A stretch of DNA of 64,000 nt from an uncultured Acinetobacter sp. (GCF_947626835.1 NZ_CANQTS010000003.1:62001-126000), one strand, 5' to 3'; shown: positions 18,386-27,924, counted from the first letter of the stretch. The notes: a model not told the origin generated them from the sequence alone. Translations and numbers: made by a program.

Positions 18386-18457
18386 CTACCAATCCATCAT
18401 CGGCGCCACACTGATTCGCGGAGATTGAGTGTTTTCAATGTTTTTTGGATTAGTCAT
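18386..18457 (-). pseudogene. dusA: dusA N-terminal stub (att junction between prophage and island)
   Basis: Minus strand MTNPKNIENTQSPRISVAPMMDW* ; RISVAPMMDW is the conserved DusA N-terminus. Confidence 0.85.
18389..18400. repeat. att-core-type repeat CCAATCCATCAT (left end of island / right end of prophage)
   Basis: 12-bp identity with 42313-42324, both inside dusA coding sequence. Confidence 0.85.
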
Positions 18458-18538
18458 TAAAAATCATGCCTTTAATCTGTATTCGCAATCTGAGCGAGTC
18501 TGTGTGAACCTATGTTTAGGTGGGTTAATCTATTTGCA

Positions 18539-18587
18539 TTTACACCAAATTTTACACCATAATCAAAAAAACAATTTGTGGTGTAAA
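18539..18587. repeat. TTTACACC motifs (two direct, one inverted) upstream of integrase, putative arm-type sites
   Basis: TTTACACC at 18539-18546 and 18551-18558, GGTGTAAA at 18580-18587; matching TTTACACC at 42246-42253 near the other end. Confidence 0.5.
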
Positions 18588-18589
18588 TT

Positions 18590-19738
18590 ATGGGATCAAT
18601 TACAACAAGGAAAGGTGCAGATGGTAAAGTTAACTATCGTGCTGCGATCCGAATCAATCGCAAGGGCTTTCCTACTTTTTCTGAAAGTAAAACATTTCAC
18701 TCAAAGAAATTAGCTGAAAACTGGGTTAAGAAACGAGAAGTCGAAATTCAAGAAAATCCTGATATTTTGCTTGGCAAAGAAAAGCTGATTGATCTGACCT
18801 TATCTGATGCCATAGATAAATATTTGGATGAAGTCGGGAGCGAGTACGGAAGGACGAAACGCTATTCTCTGCTCTTAATCAAGAAGCTGCCAATCGCGCG
18901 CAATATTATCACAAAAATAAAATCAGTACATTTAGCCGAGCATGTTGCTTTAAGGAAAGGGGGAGTCCCTCATCTCGAACTTGAGCCTATTGCGACTAGT
19001 ACGCAGCAACATGAGCTTTTACATATTCGTGGTGTACTTTCCCATGCTGCTGTTATGTGGGAAATGGATATTGATTTAAATGGTTTTGATAAGGCTACGG
19101 CACAGTTAAGAAAAACACGTCAAATATCCTCCAGTCAGAAAAGAGACCGACTCCCTTCAACGGATGAACTGATTGCATTAACGAAATATTTTACAGAACG
19201 ATGGAAGCTAAACCGTTATGGTACTAAGTATCCAATGCATTTGATTATGTGGTTTGCAATTTTCTCATGCAGACGTGAAGCCGAATTAACACGGCTTTAT
19301 CTGCGAGACTATGATTCACATCATTCTACGTGGAAAGTACATGATCTAAAGAATCCTAATGGCTCTAAAGGCAATCATAAGTCTTTTGATGTACTTGATC
19401 CTTGTAAGGAAATGATTAAAAGACTAAAGCATTCAGAAGTTCGCGAACGGATGCTAAAGCTTGGACATGATGAAAATTTACTATTACCCTTAAATCCTAA
19501 AAGTTTAGGCAAAGAGTTTAGAGAGGCTTGCAAGATACTAGGGATTGAGGACTTGCGGTTTCATGATTTAAGACATGAAGGTTGTACCCGATTAGCTGAA
19601 CAGAGTCTTACAATTCCTGAAATTCAAAAAGTGAGCCTACATGATTCTTGGAGTAGCTTACAGCGCTATGTATCGGTAAAGGCGAGAAGAAATATTATTC
19701 AGTTGGAGGAAGTGCTACATCTCATTGATGAAACGTAG
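18590..19738 (+). CDS. tyrosine recombinase/integrase of the dusA-targeting island
   Basis: FSCRREAEL, FHDLRHEGCTRLAEQ, SLHDSWSSLQRYVS catalytic motifs; starts ~190 bp inside the att core. Confidence 0.93.
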   Translation: MGSITTRKGADGKVNYRAAIRINRKGFPTFSESKTFHSKKLAENWVKKREVEIQENPDILLGKEKLIDLTLSDAIDKYLDEVGSEYGRTKRYSLLLIKKLPIARNIITKIKSVHLAEHVALRKGGVPHLELEPIATSTQQHELLHIRGVLSHAAVMWEMDIDLNGFDKATAQLRKTRQISSSQKRDRLPSTDELIALTKYFTERWKLNRYGTKYPMHLIMWFAIFSCRREAELTRLYLRDYDSHHSTWKVHDLKNPNGSKGNHKSFDVLDPCKEMIKRLKHSEVRERMLKLGHDENLLLPLNPKSLGKEFREACKILGIEDLRFHDLRHEGCTRLAEQSLTIPEIQKVSLHDSWSSLQRYVSVKARRNIIQLEEVLHLIDET

Positions 19739-19997
19739 CATAGTCTTTAGATGCTTCTGAGTATTTTCTGTCTAAAATATCTGCTAGATCTTTTACGTGT
19801 ACTAAAAATGGTGCACGTTTGCTCTGATCTATTTTAAATACAGAGAAAGGAAATTCTTGATTATTCGCCTTTCTCAATGCTTCAGCTTTACTAAGATGAG
19901 GATAATAGTCAGAAACTATAGTCATCAGTTCTACAGTCATAGAGCGATATTTCATAAATAAGTAATCGGATGTAGAAATTTTTAAAGATATATTCAT
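19722..19997 (-). CDS. PrtN-like (pyocin activator family) protein, possible excisionase/regulator
   Basis: VSDYYPHLSKAEALRKANNQEFPFSVFKIDQSKRAPFLVHVKDLADILD resembles PrtN family; convergent and overlapping with integrase. Confidence 0.65.
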   Translation of the reverse strand: MNISLKISTSDYLFMKYRSMTVELMTIVSDYYPHLSKAEALRKANNQEFPFSVFKIDQSKRAPFLVHVKDLADILDRKYSEASKDYATFHQ

Positions 19998-20124
19998 GAT
20001 TAAAATCTAACAGTTATCTCGATGAATTCAGTTTAGTATCCCGAAAATAGTAAAGGTAGAGTATTACTTCTGTTTAAAAATATATTAGTATTATGCTAAT
20101 TAAATATTTGTATTATAATGATTT

Positions 20125-21006
20125 ATGAGTGATAAAAAATTATCAGACCTTGGCCTGCTTGAACAGGATATATGGTTCAACTTTTGCTACTACTATGAGT
20201 GTGATCTGGATGATGTGTCAATAGTAAGCGAGAATCAAACATATATTGATAAAAAAGAAAAAATCATAAAAAGAATGCAGCAGAATGATTTTTCAGTTAA
20301 TGAGGAGAGAATTTCTTTTGCTGAAATGATGGGGAGTGATTTGAATATTCCCTTCAAACCATCTCAGCTCGCTGAGCTTTTAACACAGCTTAATACATTA
20401 AGGGTTAAGGTAAATAACTTGCCTGCCAAAATTTTCCATAGGCAATATTCAGATATTTTAATTGCTTATGTGCAAATGCTTGGTGGATTGGAGTTTATTC
20501 AGAACCGTACACTTGCCAAAAGTGCAAAGGCAATCATTGCAGTCAAAGCTCGTTACGACAAGCATTTATACCCAAGACGTGAAATTATATATCGTATTTT
20601 ACGGGAACAAGTGGCACGTCATGGTAAATGGAAGACTCTAAATCAAGCAGTTAATTTTGTGCTTGATGATCTGGTCAAAGCTTTTGAGGTTTACGATATT
20701 GAATGGCTTCAGTCTGAACTTGTGCTTAAGCAAAAAATGCTCAGTGAATTAGAGCAGGAGAGTAAGCAGTTGTATGCTAAAGCTCAGTCAGATGGCGTGC
20801 GAAGAAAGCCAGCATCAATTGTGAAGAAAATAGAAAAATTACAGCTGGAACTTAACAATCTTAATCAGATACTGAAGGCAAAATATCCCTCTAAAGAGAT
20901 AGAAAAGTTTGGGTATAAGATGCCTTACAGTGGTGGATACATTGCTGAAACCATCATTCATGAGCTCCGAACCCAGCCTATGATCCTGTCGGAAATAATA
21001 CTTTAA
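20125..21006 (+). CDS. hypothetical island protein, helical
   Basis: 293 aa ORF with TATAAT-like upstream region; no family recognised. Confidence 0.7.
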   Translation: MSDKKLSDLGLLEQDIWFNFCYYYECDLDDVSIVSENQTYIDKKEKIIKRMQQNDFSVNEERISFAEMMGSDLNIPFKPSQLAELLTQLNTLRVKVNNLPAKIFHRQYSDILIAYVQMLGGLEFIQNRTLAKSAKAIIAVKARYDKHLYPRREIIYRILREQVARHGKWKTLNQAVNFVLDDLVKAFEVYDIEWLQSELVLKQKMLSELEQESKQLYAKAQSDGVRRKPASIVKKIEKLQLELNNLNQILKAKYPSKEIEKFGYKMPYSGGYIAETIIHELRTQPMILSEIIL

Positions 21007-21972
21007 TTAATTCTTAGTATTTCTTTTTAATGGATTCCATTGCTCTTCACGTAAATGTAAATATTCAGCATTAGTTTTTATGGTGGGGTATTCAGTATCA
21101 GAGTGCTCTTCAGGTGGATTCTCAGAGACAGGGCATTCATGGGGAGTTGACAAACCTTTTGTATAACCTGAAGGTTTAATCGGTGTAATGGTATTTTCAT
21201 GAAAGATTGGACTAGTACTTACATTAAGTGGGATTACTTCATCAGAGGATGGTTTTAAAGAAGCTTTAATGTTGAGTATTTCATCTTCAAGTCTATATTT
21301 TAGTTCAGTAATGATTTCAGCTTGTGCTGCTTCTTTTTCAATTTTATCAAAAGACTCGTAGATGCGATCAATATCATCTTGAGTGGAAATATGTTGATCA
21401 AGAATTTTTAATTTTAGTGTAGTAAAAATCCATTGATTGAATAAATATTCTTGAATTTTCTTGTCATAAGCTTGTTGCATTTTTAACTTCTCTTCTGATT
21501 TTTTGTTAAGTAATGCTTCATCATTTTTTGCCTTTTTAAGTTGTTCTTGTAAGTCTTCAACCTTCAATTTTAGCTTAAATGTGTCTTCATCAAAATTTTT
21601 AATCACATGCTCAAGCGTTATGGAAGTGTTTCCACGTTCTAGCTTTCTTTTGATGTTTTCTAATTTTGATCTGGTATCAGTACTTATTCTTGCTTGTAAA
21701 TGATCCTTTGATTTGTGATTTTTTTGGTACTTAAACTCTCTAAATTTTTTACGAATGAGCTCATAGACCTGTTTTGAAACGGTCAGTATTTCTTTTGATT
21801 TTAACGTAGCGACTTCAGCAGATGGACCTAGATTATTTTGTTGTGCAGTTGAGATATAAAATTCGTAGGGATATTTTAATTTCCATTTTTCTGCATTGTT
21901 TCTGATGAATTTTTCTTTAAGCTCGCGATCATCTTGAATCCAGATAGAAAGTTGTTCGTAGGGTCTTGCCAT
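21007..21972 (-). CDS. hypothetical coiled-coil protein
   Basis: 321 aa, long central coiled coil (KLENIKRKLERG...LKLKVEDLQEQLKKAKNDEALLNKKSEEKLKMQQ); divergent from next gene. Confidence 0.7.
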   Translation of the reverse strand: MARPYEQLSIWIQDDRELKEKFIRNNAEKWKLKYPYEFYISTAQQNNLGPSAEVATLKSKEILTVSKQVYELIRKKFREFKYQKNHKSKDHLQARISTDTRSKLENIKRKLERGNTSITLEHVIKNFDEDTFKLKLKVEDLQEQLKKAKNDEALLNKKSEEKLKMQQAYDKKIQEYLFNQWIFTTLKLKILDQHISTQDDIDRIYESFDKIEKEAAQAEIITELKYRLEDEILNIKASLKPSSDEVIPLNVSTSPIFHENTITPIKPSGYTKGLSTPHECPVSENPPEEHSDTEYPTIKTNAEYLHLREEQWNPLKRNTKN

Positions 21973-22005
21973 ATTTTTATCTTTATGGAATTAATAACTT
22001 GCTAA

Positions 22006-22069
22006 ATATTAACTTAGTATTATATAAATGTTAACTAAAATATTAAGTTAATATTAATCCGAATATTAA
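22006..22069. repeat. iteron-like cluster, five ATRTTAA motifs at ~11/12-bp phasing
   Basis: ATATTAA 22006, ATGTTAA 22028, ATATTAA 22040, 22051, 22063 in divergent intergenic region. Confidence 0.6.
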
Positions 22070-22101
22070 TAGTAGTGCCTTTTGCTTTCTAGTCGCCTTT
22101 A

Positions 22102-23829
22102 GTGCCTATAGCTGTGGATAAAAATGGGGGAAATAGAGTGAATTCATCTAAATCTAAGGTCTCACTATTTTTGCTGATTCATGACTATTCACCGATCACT
22201 TTAAGTCCTCAAGCAAGGTGGCTACTGCTTAAACTCACAGCTGAGTTCAGAATAGGAGACGCCATTGCATCCATAAAAAATATGGCGAAGATATTTCATA
22301 TCAATGAAAAAAAAATTAAGGAATGTATTGCTGAGTTGGTAGACCATGGAATTTTAATCCAAGGAATAGATGGGCTAACTTCTGACAAAAAGAGTTATAT
22401 CGATTACGACCTATTCTTAGGCTGTATGAATGCAAAAAAAATTAAACCACTAACACTGGATAGATGGTTTCATCAAACAGCAAGAGCAGATAATTTTCCT
22501 CTTATAGGGCTTTTTCAACATCTCGTTGAAAACAGACTAGATGATTTTTATATGCATCATTTGCAACATACGTCATCTAGATTGTCAGGGATCTTGGATT
22601 TTAAGTCTGCTTTAGTGCTCATGGTATTGGTTAGAAATAGTAATCAATTTGGAGTTATCAATCAGTGCGGAATCCACAAAATAAAGCACAAAACAGGTAT
22701 GTCTAAAGACACCATTTTTAGATGCATCAAAACGCTAGAAATTCATGGTGTGATTAGAATACGAGTTGATGGTGTGCTTTCCAGTAAAATTATAAGAGTG
22801 TCTAATCCATTTTATATGCTGAATTTATCACATGAAATCTGGCAGGAAAAAGCAACTTATGGACGGTATTTCATAATTCAATATCCAGAACCACACTCCT
22901 TTGAGGTGCAGCAGGTTGCAAGTTTACTGCAATTTTTAGAGAGCAAAAAAGCTACGTTAACAAGGATTTTAACGATTAACGATGCTTATCAGGTTTTTGT
23001 AAATCTTTTCACAAGAATGCCAGACTTGATCGCTGCTACAAAGGGATTGACGATTGAGATGGTTAAGGAGGATTCTTCAATACCTGAACATGAACGGTTT
23101 GAATATCGATTTATAATACATCTGTTGTCACTTTTTCTTGAGATGCCAAATGATCATGATAGCAGTCAATGGCTTAGAGATTTAATTGAGTTTTTCCCAC
23201 AAAAAAATTCAAAGACACATTTGAAGGGGGGAATTTCTTTATTAGGATTTCTTCAGTGCCATTTAGAACAATGGTGTGCCCAGATTTACAATGATCTGTC
23301 TAGAGCTCAGGCATTATCTAGAGGTGGAGATTCTGTAGATTTACATGATTTGAAAAAGATGGCAGATCGATTGCGATTGAATACTTTGTTGAAATTTGCT
23401 GAAGATGATCCATTTGAAACATCTGATCGTATTGCTCGGAGTAACAGTAATCTTTTATCAATGTTAGGTCTGATGATGACCTTGATCGCGAAGAATCAGC
23501 TTTATCCATTTTTAACGTATTTAGGCTTAAAAGAACAATTCAGTCAATTTTGTATTGTTCCACGTCATGCGAAGCAAACACAATATATTTGTATTTTTAT
23601 GCCATTTCCAAGTCAAATCTTGAATCAATTTACCAAAATTACTTTAGATAAAAACCTTGCATTTGTATCTAAGCAAGCACTTTTTCAGGATGAAAGGCGT
23701 AATCATTTTTTTAGTGAATCCATTCAACCGAGCCTCAAAGAACTACAGGATTTTGGCTTGCTGCCTGAGAACTGCCTAGCTTTAGATCATTTTGCTATTT
23801 CTAGAAATAAGATCAAAACTAAGGCGTAA
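22102..23829 (+). CDS. hypothetical protein with two predicted winged-helix segments
   Basis: 575 aa; IKNMAKIFHINEKKIKECIAELVDHGILIQ and IKHKTGMSKDTIFRCIKTLEIHGVIRIRVDG look like wHTH units. Confidence 0.65.
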   Translation: MPIAVDKNGGNRVNSSKSKVSLFLLIHDYSPITLSPQARWLLLKLTAEFRIGDAIASIKNMAKIFHINEKKIKECIAELVDHGILIQGIDGLTSDKKSYIDYDLFLGCMNAKKIKPLTLDRWFHQTARADNFPLIGLFQHLVENRLDDFYMHHLQHTSSRLSGILDFKSALVLMVLVRNSNQFGVINQCGIHKIKHKTGMSKDTIFRCIKTLEIHGVIRIRVDGVLSSKIIRVSNPFYMLNLSHEIWQEKATYGRYFIIQYPEPHSFEVQQVASLLQFLESKKATLTRILTINDAYQVFVNLFTRMPDLIAATKGLTIEMVKEDSSIPEHERFEYRFIIHLLSLFLEMPNDHDSSQWLRDLIEFFPQKNSKTHLKGGISLLGFLQCHLEQWCAQIYNDLSRAQALSRGGDSVDLHDLKKMADRLRLNTLLKFAEDDPFETSDRIARSNSNLLSMLGLMMTLIAKNQLYPFLTYLGLKEQFSQFCIVPRHAKQTQYICIFMPFPSQILNQFTKITLDKNLAFVSKQALFQDERRNHFFSESIQPSLKELQDFGLLPENCLALDHFAISRNKIKTKA

Positions 23830-24117
23830 CTTTAGCTTCTGCAACATTCCCATATTTTCGTTGTTCTCGCTGTATGGGGCTGCGGTGTAATGGTTAGATC
23901 AGATAACAGGTAATATATATTATTAACTACAAGAGTAATATATAAATAATATATTAAACATAAACAATATCTTATCTAGTCATGTGAGTACTGTGATTCA
24001 CTTAGCACAGTATAGACCATACTCAAATGGGCTATAGACAACGTATCAATATCATATTCCTAAAACATGCAGGACTAACCCTATAGTATGTTCCAAAGTC
24101 TTCAAGCATATTCAGCT

Positions 24118-24144
24118 AAGCAGGATGACCATAACATCCTGCTT
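24118..24144. repeat. perfect 10-bp hairpin upstream of Rep gene
   Basis: AAGCAGGATG accataa CATCCTGCTT. Confidence 0.6.
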
Positions 24145-24214
24145 TAGAATCATGATCAATAAAATTTTACATCTCTCACTTAGATATGAACCTTATGTTT
24201 CAGTGAGAACCTAA

Positions 24215-25174
24215 ATGTACCAAAATGTTCAATTTCAATATAATCCATATGATCAGCTTTATCATGAAGCAGAAGTGCTGGCAGGAGTAGACCATTTCAT
24301 TCAAGAGGTTTGCTTAGGTGGTTATGATCTATATCATCAAAACCTGATGATAGACCTACAAAAATTAGTTCAGTCGTTTAAGCCAATCTACAATGCAGAT
24401 TTTTCCTATTGCAATTCAGTACTGATATTCATTGATGTTGTGAAGATCATTGATTACACACTCAGCCTAATGCCACAGGCAAATTATGAATCTATAGTCT
24501 GTTTTGATGAAATGACAGTCTGGCATATTCTGACATACATCCAGTCATTATCAGGCTGTATCCAACAGCAACTAATTGAACATCAACAACGTGAGTTAAA
24601 GAATCAACAGAGCCTTTTTGATTATGCATCTGCATTGATTCACCATTATGCGAGAACATTGGTTGTTCGAGTAGATTTATCTATCAAGAAAGAATATCAA
24701 GCCTTATACAATATTCAAGCATTTAACCAAGCCTTAGAAGTATTGCATCGGCGTATCGCAGATCAGGATACTTGCTTTAGTGGTTTACATGGTTATGCAT
24801 GGGCATTAGAGCATGGCATAAGCAAAGGCTACCATTGTCATCTCTTGCTTATGTACGATGGGAATATACATCAACAAGGTTTTAAGATGGGGCAGTGGGT
24901 TGGTGAGTGCTGGGAGCAGATTACACATGGATGTGGTTATATTTTTAACTGTAACCATCCCGACTATATGGATACATATGAAGCGATGGGGACATTAGGA
25001 ATAGGCATGATTCATCGTCATGATGAAAATAAACTTAATAATTTTCTTAATTACGTTGTTCCTTATCTGGTGAATGCTGAAAAAGAACAGCAGCATCCAA
25101 GGGTTAAGGATGAACCAAATATGCGTAGTTTTGGCAAGGGGCAGATCAATGCGAAAAACCGAAGAGGTTTATAA
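24215..25174 (+). CDS. inovirus Gp2/YagK-YfjJ-type HUH replication protein
   Basis: HGISKGYHCHLLLMYDG (HUH-type motif), NNFLNYVVPYLVNAEKEQ (candidate catalytic Tyr), MRSFGKGQI at C-terminus. Confidence 0.8.
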   Translation: MYQNVQFQYNPYDQLYHEAEVLAGVDHFIQEVCLGGYDLYHQNLMIDLQKLVQSFKPIYNADFSYCNSVLIFIDVVKIIDYTLSLMPQANYESIVCFDEMTVWHILTYIQSLSGCIQQQLIEHQQRELKNQQSLFDYASALIHHYARTLVVRVDLSIKKEYQALYNIQAFNQALEVLHRRIADQDTCFSGLHGYAWALEHGISKGYHCHLLLMYDGNIHQQGFKMGQWVGECWEQITHGCGYIFNCNHPDYMDTYEAMGTLGIGMIHRHDENKLNNFLNYVVPYLVNAEKEQQHPRVKDEPNMRSFGKGQINAKNRRGL

Positions 25175-25349
25175 GTATTGAATTTTCAATAGAGAACACG
25201 AACATGAAGTGTTCTCTATCTTGTACAGTATGACATCAGAATGATAGATTTACATTGCCTTGATCAGTAATGATTTCAGCTTCAAGTACTTGATCACCAC
25301 GACATTTCAGTAGATAAGAAACAGTCGAGCTACTATATTCAAAATTCTT

Positions 25350-26273
25350 TTAAGTCTTAATCAAGCTAGTTTGTGAATTCATATAGGTGATTCTTTCTTT
25401 CGCAGGCTTTTCAAGTAACTCTACATGTATTGAATATTGGATCAAGTTTTTTGCAGGTAGTCTGATTTTCTCAAAAAATGGAACTTGTTCTTGCTTTATC
25501 CGAAACTCTTTCAAACCATTGTTAATCTCATTGAGATAATTACGATACTGACTCATCAAGCCTAAATATTGGCGATGGCTATCTTCAATCAAGACTTGAG
25601 AAAACTCATTTTGATTTAGGCGATGTGAAAGAATAAATTCTAGATGCATTCCGATAGGTAATATTTCCATCATTTGTTGGATAAATTGCATAATTAGCTC
25701 AACATGTTGCGGTGAACTAATTTTTTGGGATTGTACTAGACTTAGTAGGTTTCCAATAAAGGAGATTAAATGGTTTTTAAGCTGTATAGAGGATGATAAA
25801 GTATTATTGGCTAACTGATTAATATCTGTAAGCGGGGTTCTGCTGTCTAGTAACAGTTTAAAAGTCTGTAATAAAGCTAAATACTCGCTCGTTTTGTCTG
25901 TATAAAATAAAATGTTTTGTTCTCTGATATCCTGAGAAACCTTCAAGACGCACTGTTGTACAGCCTCAATTTTTTTACTTAAAATTTGAGTTTGGATTAC
26001 CATCGCTACCATTAACGTCGCAGTAGAAATAGCTTGAGCTGCAACAATCGTGGTTTGCAATGCAGATTGCAAAGAACCTAATCCTTGAACAAAAGTTTCA
26101 ACACCTACAGAGCTGACCTCTTTTAAAGGAATATGTTGAATAATACCTACATGTTCGAGACCCTTTTTCCAGTAGGCAACTCCATCTCTAAAAATCACCT
26201 GATCATTTGCTATAGCTTCTAAAAGTTCTTTTGAAAATTTTTCAATGTCGTAACTAAATACTTTATCTAACAT
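25350..26273 (-). CDS. unknown protein, hydrophobic N-terminal third, partner of YaaW-family gene
   Basis: 307 aa; LQTTIVAAQAISTATLMVAMVIQTQILSKKIEAVQQCVLKV; 9 bp downstream of YaaW-like gene. Confidence 0.7.
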   Translation of the reverse strand: MLDKVFSYDIEKFSKELLEAIANDQVIFRDGVAYWKKGLEHVGIIQHIPLKEVSSVGVETFVQGLGSLQSALQTTIVAAQAISTATLMVAMVIQTQILSKKIEAVQQCVLKVSQDIREQNILFYTDKTSEYLALLQTFKLLLDSRTPLTDINQLANNTLSSSIQLKNHLISFIGNLLSLVQSQKISSPQHVELIMQFIQQMMEILPIGMHLEFILSHRLNQNEFSQVLIEDSHRQYLGLMSQYRNYLNEINNGLKEFRIKQEQVPFFEKIRLPAKNLIQYSIHVELLEKPAKERITYMNSQTSLIKT

Positions 26274-26282
26274 GCTGATACC

Positions 26283-27002
26283 TTAGAACTCATTGTAGTC
26301 ATTTTTATTTTCTTCATGCTTAATCCTCATCATCGCAACAATACAAGCAGCAGGTATCGTAACGCGATAAGCGGGAGCTGTAATATCTTTTGCAGTTAAA
26401 GGTAATGTGGCGGCTGCCACGAATGGATTTACCTTGATGAAATTCTTAGCCATATTTAATCCAGCTAAAAGTCCACCAGCTGTACTTGAAGCAGTTCCAC
26501 CACCAAGACTATTTTTAATCGTTTTGAGAGGGCTTTCTTTAATTGAGGTTAGTCCTAAGTACCCTTTTTCTTTCAATTTCTTATTGATGAAATCCAGATC
26601 ATTAAGTTGAGTGATTCGACCAAAAAGGGTTCTTAGTATTTTTTCTTCAAGAAGATTGATATCAGAAGTATCTTTATGGAAATCTACACCTGTTTTTTTT
26701 GCAACATCTTCTAGTAGTTCGCGATACACAACCCCTTTTCCTCTGACAAGGTTGACTACTGTATCTCCGCCAAATAGTTGAATTTCAGCAGCAATCGCTT
26801 TCCAGCTATTTTTATATAAATCGTCTTCAGTTGAGTACATGCTCATGTTTTTAACAAGTGTGCTTTTAAGCCTCCCTGTCCATTGTTCTGTACCTTCACT
26901 ATCAGCGATTAAAGTGTTTGACAATAATTTAAGATCTTGAACATCACAATGTTGTAGAAATGCTAGATCAGGATCTTCGCGAAATTTTGCTTCTGTTGCC
27001 AT
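26283..27002 (-). CDS. YaaW-like (DUF3944/UPF0174) family protein
   Basis: DPDLAFLQHCDVQDLKLLSN...SWKAIAAEIQLFGGDTVVNLVRGKGVVYRELLEDVAKK...AYRVTIPAACIVAMMR matches the remembered E. coli YaaW pattern. Confidence 0.82.
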   Translation of the reverse strand: MATEAKFREDPDLAFLQHCDVQDLKLLSNTLIADSEGTEQWTGRLKSTLVKNMSMYSTEDDLYKNSWKAIAAEIQLFGGDTVVNLVRGKGVVYRELLEDVAKKTGVDFHKDTSDINLLEEKILRTLFGRITQLNDLDFINKKLKEKGYLGLTSIKESPLKTIKNSLGGGTASSTAGGLLAGLNMAKNFIKVNPFVAAATLPLTAKDITAPAYRVTIPAACIVAMMRIKHEENKNDYNEF

Positions 27003-27210
27003 ATGAAGTGTTCTCTTTATTACAAAATTTAAGTAAAGCTATTAAGATGCGCAATTTTTTGATTTAGGCAATAAAGTTTAGCCACTATACTAATAATATT
27101 TTAAATTTCATTAAGTGTATCATTTAAAAATTATCCTATTAAATTAAAAAAAAGTAATAAAATTAATATAATATTTAAAAGGATTAAATTAGAAAAGTAT
27201 AGTGGGGAAG

Positions 27211-27852
27211 ATGGATAGAGATGATTTAATGAGCTTATTTAATAAAGCTCAAAATGGTGATATAGAAGCACAGTTTACATTGGGGCAATGCTTCCTAGTG
27301 GGAGATGGTGTAGAAGAAGATAGTGAAATAGCTACTTCAATGTTTGCCGAAGCTGCTAATGCAGGACATACTGAAGCACAATATATGTATGGTTTAATGA
27401 ATCGTTACGGGCAAGGTTTAGATCAAGATTTTGAAGAGGCTGGATATTATTTTAAGCAGGCCGCACAGCAAGGACATATAGAATCTAACATTGAGTTAGC
27501 AAAGTTATTTCTATATGGATTGGGTGTAGATGAGGATTATGAAATAGCAGCAGCTTTGTTGATAGAAGCAGCTGATCATGGTTATAGCGAAGCTAAAGTT
27601 GAATTAGGACTTATGTACGCTAAGGGATTGTTTTTTGATAAAGATCCTAAGCAGGCAGCGAAGTTTTTTGGAGAAGCGGCCGAAGATGGGGATGCTAAAG
27701 GGCAGCTGCATTTAGGTATGATTTTTAAGTTTGGTGTTGGTGTGCCCAAAAACTATGAAATCGCAGCATCAATGTTTAAAAAAGCAGCAGATCAGGGTGA
27801 AGAGCAAGCTAATGTTGAATTAGGTTTGTTGTATGCTGAAGGCAATTTATAG
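27211..27852 (+). CDS. Sel1-like repeat protein
   Basis: Repeated units A(E)xGxxEAQ(x)xLGxMYxxGxGVxxDxxxAAxxFxxAA. Confidence 0.9.
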   Translation: MDRDDLMSLFNKAQNGDIEAQFTLGQCFLVGDGVEEDSEIATSMFAEAANAGHTEAQYMYGLMNRYGQGLDQDFEEAGYYFKQAAQQGHIESNIELAKLFLYGLGVDEDYEIAAALLIEAADHGYSEAKVELGLMYAKGLFFDKDPKQAAKFFGEAAEDGDAKGQLHLGMIFKFGVGVPKNYEIAASMFKKAADQGEEQANVELGLLYAEGNL

Positions 27853-27924
27853 ATTTTTAATAAGTTTACTTAAAGAATAAGTTGTTAAAAATTAATATTT
27901 ATTAAACTATCGAGGGGAAGTCAA

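Larger units (their letters stand above)
1..18400. mobile_element. siphovirus prophage, right part (left end outside window)
   Basis: Contiguous HK97-type morphogenesis and lysis genes ending at the dusA att core. Confidence 0.9.
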
